Assembly (NCBI RefSeq): GCF_022539315.1
Contig: NC_066315.1
Location: 126,205,374 to 126,269,373, forward strand
Source of the DNA: Serinus canaria
Taxonomy: Eukaryota; Chordata; Aves; Passeriformes; Fringillidae
Direction of reading: 5' to 3'
DNA length: 64,000 nt
Under the pieces are notes generated by a model. That model saw nothing but the letters and a program-made list of their open reading frames with translations. It made no database searches and was not told the DNA's origin. Below are positions 13,490-26,840 of the stretch, piece by piece (the first letter of the stretch is position 1; the number at the start of each line of letters is the position of its first letter). Both the position numbers and the translations under genes were made by a program.

Positions 13490-15226
13490 AAGTATAGTCA
13501 GTGTTTTCAGGAACTACACTGATGCTTCTGAGCAGATTTTTTGCTTTATTTTGCTTCGCTTCATATCTTTACCCCCTGCTGCATCCTGTACTTTGCTTTC
13601 CTCTACTTTTTCCTTCCTTTTAGTTTAATTAAGTGAATTGCAGTGAACAGGCATATTCACTTGTGAATTGCCATTTATTATACCAAGCTCTCCACATCCA
13701 TGGAAATTGCTTTTTGCATCTTTAATTTGCAGGCAGGATGTAATAGGAGTGTAAGCAGGGTCTGTCCCACAGGATTATTAGACAGATGAAAAATGAGGTT
13801 CAATAATAGTGGAATAAATAGAACAACAACACAGTGAAAGAACAGCTAGTGAGAGCAGATTATTTGGGAGTACTTATACGCCTTGTGGCAAGGGACACTA
13901 TTCTAAACCTTCCTGAGCTGACAGAAGTGCTGGTAGGAAGAAAAGGTGTTTGTATACATTTGACACTTGAAATTTCAGTGCACTGGGAAAAAGTCTAAGA
14001 TGAATACAGGGAGCCAAACATATCCAAGTAGTGATTAGTTGCTTTGACTGTTTTTTTATTCAGCTGTCAGTATGGTGATATCAAACTCCAAACCAGTCTT
14101 TTATTATCAAATAAAGACATCATGCTTGATTGACATCATTTTCAATTGATAATACATTATTAATTAATATATACATTATCAAGAATGGACATCTTTGAAT
14201 ATCATAAGATCATTGTAATGGTGGCCAAAGAAAATTATTTTAATCTGAAAATTCAGAAGAAAATGGATCTAATCCTGTCATTAGTGTACAAAGCATTCTT
14301 AGGAAGACAGTGCTTAAAGGAAAGAAGAAGATGGAGGCCTGGTCAACTGCCAAAAGGTCAACCAATATGTATATCTGGGGTAATGAGGAAGATCTGAAGC
14401 AATATCTGCACAAGCAGACAATCCAGTGAGATGGAAGCTTTAAAAATCATAAGTATTGTGTAGGTCTGTCCTTAGGAATGGACAGGACCAGTCTGGGACC
14501 TTGCATGGTCCTCTGGCTGCTGCTGAGGAGTCGCATTCCCAGGCAGCGGCTTCAGAGCCATGGATGGTTTGAAATGTCCAGAAAGTAACAACAGAGACTT
14601 GAGAGTCTCCAAAACAGGTCAAAATGTGACTGGCCTGAAAATAAAGTGGCTACATTCATCCAATGAATATTTATTAGCCCCAGACAGCTCCTTTCTCATG
14701 AATTGGTTAGGGAAGATAAACTGGAAAAAGACCTGATAAAGCAAAATTAAATGATCTCATACACACCTAAATTACCCTCCTGATTTTAACTAAGGACAAG
14801 AATTTACCTTGAAGAACTTAACCTCTAGATCTGAAAAGTTCAGCAGTCTGAAAGAGAAGAACAAAAGATAGTAAGTGATAACTTTTGGTAAATTTGAATT
14901 GGGATAGCAGAGGCTCTTTGAAGAAAAACTCAGGGGAAAAAAAAAGTGAGAAGCTGGCAAAAAACAACCTGTGAATTAGACAATCTTCAGCATAGTACAT
15001 AAAAGATAGCTTTAAGAGTACCAACAATTTGAGTTCACATAGTACTTTTCCAAATTGCAACATCTCAAGGTGATCTATACAACAGCTTGAGCTTCTGCAG
15101 TGGGGAGTTCATTTTGACTTGGGACTTAATTACACCATTTACACATTTACATCAGCTATTATTCAGTGACAGAGAAAATAAGGATCATTGAAAGAAAAGC
15201 TATGAAGTAAGAGTTGTTTTTTAACA

Positions 15227-15251
15227 ACTTCTATTTGTTTAAAATAGAAGT
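15227..15251. repeat. Perfect 10-bp inverted repeat, 5-nt loop
   Basis: ACTTCTATTT at 15227-15236 pairs exactly with AAATAGAAGT at 15242-15251. A smaller palindrome (GTTGTT...AACAAC, 15213-15228) lies immediately before it, so the segment could form two adjacent hairpins. It is AT-rich and may be chance. Confidence 0.8.
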
Positions 15252-18200
15252 CCTCTTAAAGAACTTCTTTAAAAAAAAAAAATATATATTTGATAGAAAA
15301 GTAACAAAAATTTACTGTCCATGGAATTACTCCATTTGATAGATTCTAGAAAAAATGCTATGATGGGAGATGAAGCAATGATTTTGGTCTTAGGAATTAC
15401 TCTGAGAAACAATCAGTAGGTTGTGGACTTGTACATCAATGAATCATCTTAACTCGGGATGGAAGCGTTCTTCCACGTGAAACCACATTTCAGCTCAAAT
15501 GAAAGAGGATTGCTGGTTCCTCAGCAGAAAGAGAATGATTTGGGGAAAATAAAGGTTGCAAAAACCTGAAGGCCAAAAATATATTTTCATGACTGATACA
15601 ATAAAAGCTTTATTTAGTTTCTGTTGTGTGACCTACCCTACTCCTGCAGAAAACAATATAATAATATTGTGGAACAGCCAACAAGAATTAAAAGCTATCT
15701 AGAGTCTTATAATTTTGATGACAAATCAAAACCCTTCAAAGGCACTATAAACCTATTCTCTGATGGCTGAAGTGTGTTTCTGAGACCATTATTGTCCTTT
15801 CAAAATGTTACCCTGGTTTCAACAACCACTAAAAAGCATAAGCAATTATGTTTTTTCACTTGAATCTTTTAACATTGTCTTCTCACTCTCAGCTATGAGA
15901 ACTTTAGCTGTTACCTTTACAAAATAAGAAATTTTAATCATATGTCCTCAGAATTCCTAGTGACAATCTCTTCCTCACATTTATCAACACTTACTATTTC
16001 AGTCAGTTCTGCATCTGCTTGGTTTCTAAGGCAATGTGCACCCATTCATTAAATCTCAGGAATCACATCACACTTAGAAACTGATGCTATCAATGCAGAG
16101 ATCCTACAGTGAGACATTTATTTCTTCCAAGATTGATTATGGTAATTTTTATTAAATAAATTTCCTAAAACTGTCTGGATGAATTTACAGTCCCGTATGC
16201 TTCCACTCTTCTTGTCCTTAAAGCAGCAACACCTTTCTAATGGATTTCTGTTTGATGAAGAGAATGCTCTGGTCATATGTGAACACTTGAAAGCCATACT
16301 ATCTTTCCAAGGTTTCCACACTTGTTTCAGTCTTTCACTGTTTTCCAGGTCCTGCTCTGGCTCCTTGTCCCCAGATCTCAGCTCTGCCTACAGCACTCCA
16401 TTCCTTCCTTTCACTCAAGCACAGAAGATGCTTTCTGCTAAGTCACCAGGTTCATAACACCACTCTATTAACATTTCAATCCTAAAGTCTTTTTAAAAGC
16501 CTTGATGCTGATACTGTTCAGGTCTAGCAAATGCTGCTGGGAGTCTTTGGAGCCAGTCTGAAACGTGACCTAATGCCTTTTACTAGGTGTACATTAGAAA
16601 GGAGCCTGGTCCAACAGAAGCAAATATTTTTGGCAAAAAAAGCTGCATTGAAGCCCTTTTATGGAGGTGTTGAGAGGCCTGCCTTCGAGGCAGTGGGAAG
16701 ATACACTTGGAAATGGCTGGATCGTTTTCAGCTGGCAGCTCTTTTGTTTGCTGATAATCACTCATAGCAAACTCTTTTCCCTGGAAACTCTTCAAAACAG
16801 TGCTCTAAGGAAATCTTCCTGCTTGTCCCTGTTGCCGGGTGTGGTCTATAAGAGACTTCCATCTCTGCAGGTCTTGTCATATTTTTCTTGGCTACAACCA
16901 AGCATAAAAGTGTCAGCAGAATTTTTGTCTTTGGAAGATGCCAATTAGGACATTAAGCTGGTGGCAAGAGGTTCTGTGTTGCACACAGCACGTATCTCTA
17001 TCCTTGCAGAACAACTTACCAAGTGTTCCAGCTTTTCTCTGTGGAGAGGGCTTCAGACTGCTTTCCTGTGAACCTACCACTGCTGGTTGTGTCACAACTG
17101 TTGCTTTACATTTTGAGTTTATTACAGCAAATAGTTGTATTTCTGTGAGGGTCTGAGCTGGCTTCACAAATCACAAGACTGGGAGGATACCACTTTGCAT
17201 CCAGAAGCAGGAACACCAGGTCTTGCCATGGAGTAACTTATGTCAGAATGAACTTGCAAAGAGGAAATACACTGTGAAGGTGCAGTGCTTGGATAGGCAG
17301 ATGTGCAGGTTTACACATGCTGTATTTGCACATGCTGTTGCAGGCCACTTCTTGTATGTTTGTCACTCTTCTCTCAGGGTCTAGACTGGTCTAAGAGCAG
17401 AAATATCTATTTCATGGTTATTTAACATGCAAATCAGATTGTGTTTACTTGGGCATTTTCTAACACTGGTTAATTTCTGCTTTAGCTCAGCTGAGAATAG
17501 TATTTACCAGATTAATTTCTGAATTATAGATGTAACCAATGTAATATCCATGTAATTGTCCCAGAAATTAATTTGGCATATTATATTTAAATATTTATGT
17601 GAACATAGTCTCCACTACCCCTCATTTAAATATTTCCTTCTCTTGCTTAGATGTACAAGATCTGAGGCTGAAAACAACCTGATTGTCATTGTACTGGAGT
17701 ACACTATCAATAACACTTAGGCCCCCACAGAGAGGAAATCAGCCAGGGTAGGGGGCTCTTTTTCCAAATTAGATTTCTTGGAATAGGGAAAAAGGAAACA
17801 TCCATTATTTCAAACATCTGTCTGCACTAGAAAGCCTCCACCAAAATCACAGGATGTGTCATAATTAAATGGCTTGGAAATAATATCTTGAGAGCAGAAA
17901 TTTTATATTCAGTCATGCATAGCAGAACAGAGGAGGGCTTCCCCTCAAAAAAGCTTCCTTGCAGTAAATTATCATACTCCCAAGAAAACGGGATCTGTTA
18001 TGAATCCAAAACAGAATTAAAACTTTAAAGCATACAAAGGTTTCGCTTATGAAGATGGAGGCTCCCAGGTTCTGACCCCTGAGGGTTCTTTTTCTCTGTA
18101 CTAGTGTTTCACTCACTCTTCAATAGAATGCTTTCTGGTCACCAGAGTAATGGAACAAAGAGGAGTTTGAGTGATAAGAGTTTGCCACTGCTCAGATGCT

Positions 18201-21200
18201 CCTGAGCACGGGTTTCTTCTACGTGAAGAGCAAGACCATAATTTTCCTTATGTATCCTCATCCAACACTGCCAGAGGTGGCTGCAGAGAAAGCAGATCAA
18301 AAAGCATTCCTGATATGAATTTTGATTCAGAGATGTGAGTCAAGAGCCAGACATACAAGTTTTGCAGGCAAGGCATGAGAACCTGAACGTCTGACACTTA
18401 TGTAAGTGATGGTCTCAAAGTCATAATCCCACAGTGCACCCTCAAGGAAAAAAATCTTTCATTTCTGTGAATACCTATGAAAAGCTATACTTTGAAAGAT
18501 CTAGACCTAAAACCAGAGGTGAAGGAATCAGGATGACCTGGGTGAAATGCCATTTCAAAGAATAACTGCCTGATGTTGCAGATTATAGTGTTTATGGATG
18601 GAGATTAACTATATATCTGGGCAGAACGACTCTCAGTCTATTTAAAAGAGGAAACAACCTTTTTATGGGTAAGCAGGAATATCGTATCACAGCTGTGCAA
18701 CAACATACTTAAACTAAGCACTGAAATTTCCCTCTGTTCCAAAGAGATGTTAATCACCGCAGGAAAAAGAAATCTATTTGTCTGTCATCCTTAGAGAAAA
18801 GTGCTAAAATGTATTAAAGTTCTATAAACAGCTTCACATGACATTAACACTGTTCAGCTGAAAACCTTCAGATCTTTCAGGCCTGTATAAAAATAATGGT
18901 TTTGAAATGTACATACTAAAAGAAGTGCAGGGACATGATGGTTGTGAATACAGAAAACTATTTGTACACAATCAAGTTAGGTAATGGTGCAAAAAATTGC
19001 TCTATAAATCAATCAGCCCTCTATACTTGTTTCATTAAAGGATAATACAACTCTGATATCATTTCACTAAAGTTGGCTAAGCTTCCCATATTTGATTTCC
19101 ATCCAATTTTTTTAGCAGAACTCAGCATTTTAGAAACAAAGGAAAGAAAAAAAATCCAGTGCAGATGTACATTTTCCTGATGTTTAATGCAGAACAGCAA
19201 GGTTGCAGTACATTAGTCATCATGGCAAACAGCCGATATGGAATATTAACTGAACTTTGAAGAAAAGCTGTATTTGTTCTAAATGCCTATACTGGTGTTT
19301 GTAGACCATTTTAATATTCTATAGTGGGTGTGAGAGTTATCATTAAGTGAGGGCTCTGCAGCAAAACCTCTCCCTACAGGCAAATTTTACAGCTCTTACT
19401 GATGGTAACGTGTAGCCACAGAATCAGACCTTAAGTCAATTTTTGCCTCATATTGCCATCTTGATTTGTACAATTTTATACTGAAATGCTTTGTACAGAA
19501 TGAGAAAAACAGCCATTGATATTTCCTGAAACACTTCATTCCTGATTCACCTCCTGCACATTCTTCACTTGATCCTGTTAACAACCCTGAACTCTTACAA
19601 AAGGTGCCAAGCTCCCTCTGTTACATTTTTGTTCAGAGGGGCAACAGGAGATTCTGACTAAATGTGTGATCATGTCACATGCAAGATCATTTCGTTTTTG
19701 AGTGAGATGGGATCATGTGTCTCCTTAAAATCAGCTTGTATCAAGTTTGAAGGGATCCATATAACATTTCATGCACACAATCAATACTCATCTGATATAC
19801 CAAAAATGAACACACCCTCAAAAATATCAGCTTGCCCCCAGTCCTTTTCTTTGATGATGTAAAGTGAAATTCATCAGATTTATTACCTTGAAGGTTCTAT
19901 TCTAAAGGGTAAGCCACAGTATCTGTTCTCAAGTGCTCAGAAATCCTACTCATTTATAGTGGATAATTTCAATTTTGATTCTTGGACACATGAAAAAATC
20001 ATGAAAAGGAGCAATTGGCATGACTTTTCTTTTAATAACGAACAAGTTAACATTTTTAAAATAATTTTTGGCACTGATGTCATTATTTTGTAAGCTGAAG
20101 TAATAAGAGAGGCAAATGTTAGTTTTTAAACTTTTTTCTTGGTGTAATCATATTTTCACTCTATTAGTGATCTTTTATGCCTGTATCTTTAATCCATTTC
20201 AACAACACAGTTTTATATATTTTAATTTTGTTCCTTCTTATACATTTGTTCACTTGTACTTTTACTTACTTTTTTTCCCACTCTGTGCTACATTTCTCCC
20301 TCTCTCTACATCATGATAAACTTTTCCTTCATTGATCTGCTGGTCTGGGCATAGGACCTTCTCTATCTTGGCTTATCCCTATTTTAGCCAAGAAATAATT
20401 ATGTTCCACCTAGTTCTGAAGAAGGTCTGTCTCACCTCAGAAGAAAGTTCTCCAAGTGGCAAATAGATTGCAGCAGAGTTAGTAAGGTCCACCCTGTGCA
20501 GCAGAGACTTCTGAGCCCTCCCATGCTCCACCATGAGACAGCAAAACTGGCTGTCTTCTCTCATCACAGGCCCATCTCCTACAGCCAAGGACCAACGTTA
20601 CTTGTGGTTCCTGTGTTCATCCACGTGCCAAAGATTCCTGGGTCTGTGTCCACACTGCCCAGTTCCCATGGCACTCTCAGACTTCCTATCTAGCCCATAA
20701 ATCCTTTCAGCTCTTTGAAGTCTATGGCCCTGATCCTCAGCCTTCAAAGCATATTCCAGCCTGAATAAACACACACTGCCTGAATCAATCTCACTGTCTC
20801 ACTGCATTCTGCAGTTTTACTGTAATTAATTGATTTGATTTTTTTATTTCTTTTTTTAATTATTATTTTTCTCCTTCTCTTAGCAGAAGGCTTAGAAGCA
20901 GGTGTTTTACTGATGAAAAAAGACATTTCAGTTTTTCACCCCCTCTGCATTAGATGAACCATCATCAGAGTTCAGCTAGCAGAATCATAAGTGCTTATGC
21001 ATCTGCAGAACTGCAATTAAATACATCCTTGGTTAGCAAGACAGGAGAAGGTTGGTATGCAGATGTAGACGTGGCTTATAGGTAAATATGTCAAAAGCTG
21101 TGTGAAGCAGTAGCTGTAAAATAAGGCAACAGAAGTGGAACAGATGAGAACAGAACACAGACAATGAAAGTGAAAAAGGAGAGAAAGACTGACTATAAAT

Positions 21201-23750
21201 CTGTTGAGTTAGAGCAGAATCACTTTTTCTTCATGCCTTTATCAAGTAGAAACATTTTTGAATTGGGGATGCAATGTGCCTTTCTCATAATAGGAAAAGT
21301 GGCAAGAGTGTAATCTAATCAGTTATTTGGATAGTTAAGTTGCGGCCTTGTGTTTAGGCAGAAGCAGCTGGAGAGAAGATTAGATTGGTTCAAACCAGAC
21401 CAGGGACAGCCTGTAATTATTCCAGTCCTCTAAGCCCAGAATTTTACTTTCCATGGGCAGCTGCAGGATAGCTGGACAGCTGCTCTCTACCATTAACAGA
21501 GAGGTGAGTGATTTTTTTAGTCCATTTCCAAAATCAGATTGATCTTAGACTGACAAACATCCAAAACTTTCTGTGTCATCCTAGCTGTGTCAAAAACAGA
21601 GAGCAATAAAGCTGATTCACAAACAAATGGTATCTGTGATACATGCAACCCAGACAAATATCACATATTTTGATTTCCAGCCAGGTAATTTTACTTCAGG
21701 TTGAAGACATTAACACCCAGAGAGGACTGACAGCCTGGGTGACTGCTTGAAAAGGAAAGAAAAAAATCCTATGGTTCTACCATGTAAATATTTTTCCAGG
21801 GCAACCTTTGAATCAAGATGGCAACAGATTGATTTTGTAAACTAACAACTGATAATAAGGTTTGAAATATTCCAAGAAGAGAAGAAACAGTTTAAGGCCT
21901 CTTGTCCTTAAAGAGAAGAACTAACAACCTACTGGGATCAAAAAAGGATTGCCATTGCCGAAAAAGTTTGGGATGGAGAGAGTAATTGAAAACTCCTAAT
22001 TTCTCTTTATGGCTCAACAGCCAGAGTTCATACAGGCAAAACAGATAAGGACTTTAATGGTTAGAGAAAAAGGTGCTGATTTTGTAAAAGAAGCCAGTGT
22101 GGAAATAATTTCTTCCTACACATTTTTAAAAAGTGAACAGACAAAGAACAGGATAAATGTGTTTTACAAATGCTAGAAACATATGTAACAAGATTGTTGT
22201 ATTAGAAACATATGTTGAGGGAAAATTATGATTATATTGGAATGACAAAGAGTTGCTTAAATCAAGCTATCAACCAGGAGATAAAATTACCAACATATAA
22301 AGTTTGCAGATGGGTGAGGTAAAACAAAAGCAATGAGAGAGGGAGAAATTTGTGCACAGGGAGAATACTGAATAAACAGAAAAAAAAATGACACTAGGAT
22401 TTTGGCTGACACAATAGGTACTGTTTGAAGTAAAGTGAAGAATGAGATATGGAAAAAGTCCTTGGATCTTGCCAGAGAACTTCAGAAGAGAATGAGAAAG
22501 CATGATCAGGAAATGTTTTTACAGATGAAGGAAGTCTGTATCAAGCTTGGTATAATGATTGTGTTAGGAGTTCAATTGCCTAGACATTTCCTAGGAAAAT
22601 ATTAGTGGGGGGAAAATAGGTAGGAAGCATGATTTTGAAAGTAACAAGATTGCTTCCTGTACAGGAAAAGGTAATGTGGATGCAGGGATTAGAAATAAAG
22701 CAGATACAATGAATACAGTTAAATATGGGGAGAATAATACATTAATTAGTGTAATCCCAAGGCTGAAATGCCAGAAAGACTGTAAAAAGGTAAATAGCAA
22801 CTGTATTTTAGTAGCATCAGATTCTGAATGGCTACTAATAAATTAAAAGTAGCCTAAAAGCATCCAGCTCTGCCAAAGGAAATTCAGAAACCCATGTAAG
22901 ATATGTTTCAGAAGGATATATTCAAAATAAAAATCATATATTGTGAATGAAGACAGAACTAGCACTGAATGTGTTTCAGGGAAGAATAATGGAGCATCTA
23001 CTTCCAGTTTTAGAACAAGAATAGAATTATTTTGATGACAGTAGTGAAAGTTTCCAACAGCTCAAGTGACCCATGAGTTTGCCCAACCCAAGATGTTACC
23101 ACTGCTGACATAAAAGCTGGAGAAGAAGCTGGAGTCAAAGAGAAGAGATAGGATGTGAAGAGGGTAATTATAAAATGTGTACCCACATATTTTCCTGCTT
23201 CTGGGGAATGAGCTTCACAGATGAGCTTGAGTGCCATGCACAGGACCCAGCAGTGATCCTCCAGTGCACATTACTCATTTCAGATGTGGAGAACCTGACT
23301 TGAGACCATTCTTTATCTGTTAGACAAGGATTCATTTCTCCAAGGAAACTACTTTTTCATGAACAAACAGGTAGCCCGGGGCAAGCTGCTTCTATCTTTT
23401 CACTTTGGAGATTACACTATTGTGCCACTGATACAATATTTGCTGCTTGTTGAGTGTTGGCTGTTTAAAGGGTGGCAGGTGACTGACTGAGGAGTGCCAG
23501 GACAACATTTCAATGCATGGCATAATTTCACCCAGAACTTTTGAGGAAGTCCTAAATTGTCCTGCAGCTAGTGCCTGTGTTCTGCTCTGGAGACTAGAAT
23601 ATGAGTCCAAAAAAATGAAGTAATGTGAAGCTGTGCCTGCCACCCTTTGGTCATGCTCCTCAACCTTCCACAAAACTTCCTTCTTCACCTTTATCACTGG
23701 CACAAAAGGATCATTGCTGAACCTCCTTCTTTGTTTATAGCTCTAATGTC

Positions 23751-23766
23751 TTTTTTTTTTTTTTTT
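23751..23766. repeat. T16 homopolymer
   Basis: Uninterrupted run of T at the end of the phrase TCTAATGTC. No retrocopy body is recognised on the minus strand beside it. Confidence 0.95.
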
Positions 23767-26340
23767 AATAAAAATTGTGTTGCAAATACTACTGGAACTA
23801 TGTTTAGCTTTAAATTATCTGTGGTGTGTTAATTTAATATGTACAGGAGTCTTTTGTTTCACTTTATCCCAGATTACTTCTTTTCACTCAGAATTGTCAC
23901 AAAATAATAAAATGGAGAGAAATTATTTCCACTCTTCTGGCTATCATCACCTTTATGCAAGGAAACTACTCCTTACCCATTTTTGGACAATGTTTGCAGC
24001 CAATGCACTCATGCTGATCAGTTCAGCCAAAATCACTTTGCATTCCTGTCTAGACACAGGACTAGATTCTGTCTGGATTTCTAAAGCCACAAGGAATCCA
24101 GAGGACAACTGCTGGATTTACCCAAAAGAGAAGTGGACAGATACTCTGATGATTTCCCATGTTCAAGGAGTACACTTCTCCCACAAAAGTACAAACAGGA
24201 CTCCTTCCAGTAAAAATCTCCTAACAATCTGTTCACTTTATGAAATGTAACATCTTAGTTATCAGGAAGATTAGGTACACAAAAATATTCACACTTGCAA
24301 AGAGCAAAGGTCAGGTTGAACCTTTATTAGGCAGCAGTCTTAGTGTAGGAACCAAGACCACATATCACAAAATTCTTCATGTGTTTATTCCTATTAGCTT
24401 TATTCCATGGCTCAGTTCTTGTCTGTTCTCCAGCCCTGTACAATTGGCCTCTTTGGCAGCTGACCATCTGCACTATTTGTAAAATTGGCCATTTCATAGA
24501 CTTTTAACAAAAATGCACATGTAACTTGTATTAATCCATTAAGTCAACTTCCAGTTTCATCCCCACATCTACTTTGGATCAGTGAATTTTTCATGTCCTC
24601 TTAACTCCCATCTCAGCATTCCTCAGTCAAAATCTGTTATAAACATTTGGTTTCCTATGCATCTTCCAAAGGACTGAAGCTGATCATCAGATTGAGTACT
24701 ACATACTCTACAAAGTCTACACACATACTACTAAATATGGCAGAAAAAAGACAATGCAATTGCTTCCCTTTAAAAAAAATATCTTGGGGAAAAACAGAAA
24801 GGAGAAGAGATACATAGATGAGCATCACATGTCACAATATGACCACCCAGATTGCTGTGTTTGTGAGGTATGAAGTGAGTACATGTGATTTGTCTTTCTT
24901 CACACAGCAAAATACTCAGACTTTCTTTTCCTAGAACAAGAGTATCAGTAATTTTCTTGTGCTGAGATGATTTGAACTAATGGTCAAGTTTGGAAGCCCA
25001 CTTCTGTAAGGATTAAAGCATACTTTTAACGTTTTGTGTGTTCCTTGACGTTTATGAATCAATGACATAAGGCTGGTCTCACTGCTGTTTTCCTCTGAGT
25101 TTATGATAATTCCACACATTTCTCCTTTCAGCCATAGCAACCTCACACTCACAGGCAACAGACTGGTAGTACCAAGCACAGGTCCCTGCTGAATAATTCT
25201 CAAGACAGGGAAGATCTGACAAACATTTTAAATGGATACAGCTGAGTTTTGTAATTATTGTAAGAAAATATTGATAGAAAAATTTAAGATTGTACCTGTA
25301 AGGGAAGGTGATTAGTCCCTGTTTAAGCACCTCTTAGCAGTGTGCCAAGGCATTATGAAAGAAAAAACCCTATGACTTCCAGGTATATTTCTGTGGATCT
25401 GACAAACTCATTATGTCTACTTACTTTACCACTATAAGGCAGTGTAATCATTTTCTCACTTGCCTGCAGCAATGAGAAAGAAAAATGGTGAAAATGTTGA
25501 AAAATAATATTTGTAAAACATTACTTTTGTCAGGGGTAGTTGTCTGGTCTTGTGCCCGAAAACCATGAAATCTCAAAATACAGTTCCTTTGAAAGCTTTA
25601 TTCCTTCCCCCGAAAGAAATATAAAACAGTGACCCCAGCACTCCTCAAGCTCTGAACACAAACACATTTAACAGCATTTGAGTCACAGCAGCACAGTGCA
25701 GTCTGCCTGAGTAGACCTGCTCTCCCACATGGACCCTAGTAAAATTAACAGGATGCCAAACATCTGCAACAGAATACATCAGAACCTCAGAACCTTGATT
25801 ATTCCAACTACTGCCATATATTTATATTCTGGACTCACACTGAGATCTTCATTTTCTGCTTGCACCTAACTGTGGAAATTAATCATTTGGGATTGCAATT
25901 ATACATGTGATGATCAGGGAAATTATAATAACATTGAAGGCACCACATCTTTAGCCCGCATTTTGTCTTAGACATGTCAGAGAATGCTTAATGAAGCATT
26001 TTACATCCCATTAAAACTTTATAGCATGCACTACCTCCTACTAAAATTCCTTAGTCAATTCCTAAGTGCAACTTAAAACCAGATACACTTATAAAATATA
26101 AACATATTGTTCAAGTATGTTAGAGTTAATGCAACTTATTAGAGAAGGATAGAGCTCCATGTATTTGGTGCAGTACTCACAGAAATAACTGCTAGTGGTA
26201 ATACATAATGACTGGAGATCAGGTTGCACTTGTGTACTGTTGTATTGCAGTTACCAGAATCTTGATGTGACTGAAAATGAATATACTTCAATAATTCTCT
26301 AATATAAATCACCTAGTTGTAATCTGTGCTAATATATGAT

Positions 26341-26840
26341 TGTGGTGGGTCAACGCTGGTTGGACACAGGTTCCTACCAAAACCACTCTATCATTCCCCT
26401 CTGCAGCTGAAGAGGGAACAGGATATGTAATGAAAGGCTCATGGGTCAAGGTCAAGACAGAGAGGCATCACTCACAAGTCATCATTATAGCCAAAATGGG
26501 CCTGACTTGGGGCAAAAAAAAATTTAATTTTTTGCCAAATCAGAGCAGAATAATGAGAGCTAAAACCAAATCTTAAAATCACCTTCTGCCTTCTCACCCA
26601 GTTTGCTAGGCTCAACTTCACTCATGATTTTCTCTCCCTCCTCCCCTCCAGGAGCACAGGGGTGTGGGGAATAGGGGCTGTGGTCAGTTCCATGTTGTCT
26701 CTGCCTTTCCTTCCACCTGAGATACTCCTCACACTCTGCCCCAGGCTCCTGGGAGCCTGGGGTCTCTCCCGTGGGAGACAGCCTTCCATAAACCTCTCCA
26801 ATGTGAGTCCTTCTTGTGGGTTGCAGTTCTTTTATGAACA
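26341..26840 (-). mobile_element. Truncated solo LTR, avian ERV family A (minus)
   Basis: On the minus strand this is the 3' half of a long terminal repeat whose last bases read CCCACCACA, ending exactly at 26341. It aligns by eye with the right-hand half of the LTR at 28776-29773, including the terminal block, the block with CAAATCAGAGC (26546-26556) and the block of GTGGGAGACAGCC. That comparison is internal to the window. The orientation follows from the poly(A) signal of the better copy at 29585-29590. Here the matching signal is destroyed, because the A-rich tract reads only A. No primer-binding site lies left of 26341, so there is no retroviral interior on that side. The upstream (U3) half is missing beyond about 26840. 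The copy is old and non-functional. The family name was not checked against a database. Confidence 0.82.

Larger units (their letters stand above)
13487..26340. other. Non-coding stretch, no gene recognised
   Basis: Nearly 13 kb without a recognised gene or dated transposon. It holds the 10-bp hairpin at 15227-15251, a T16 run at 23751-23766 and a direct repeat of TAGAAACATATGT near 22170-22215. At 16179-17167 several overlapping frames of 70-95 codons are open on both strands in a less AT-rich patch. The longest frame outside repeats in the whole window is here (157 codons, 23777-24250, plus). It has no domain, signal peptide or repeat that I recognise, and a frame of this size is not surprising for six frames of 64 kb. 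Confidence 0.65.

Noticed and set aside
23777..24250. 157-codon open frame, the longest outside repeats
   Set aside because: No domain, signal peptide or composition of a real protein is recognised, and an opposite-strand frame (23392-23703) lies beside it. This length is plausible by chance over six frames of 64 kb.
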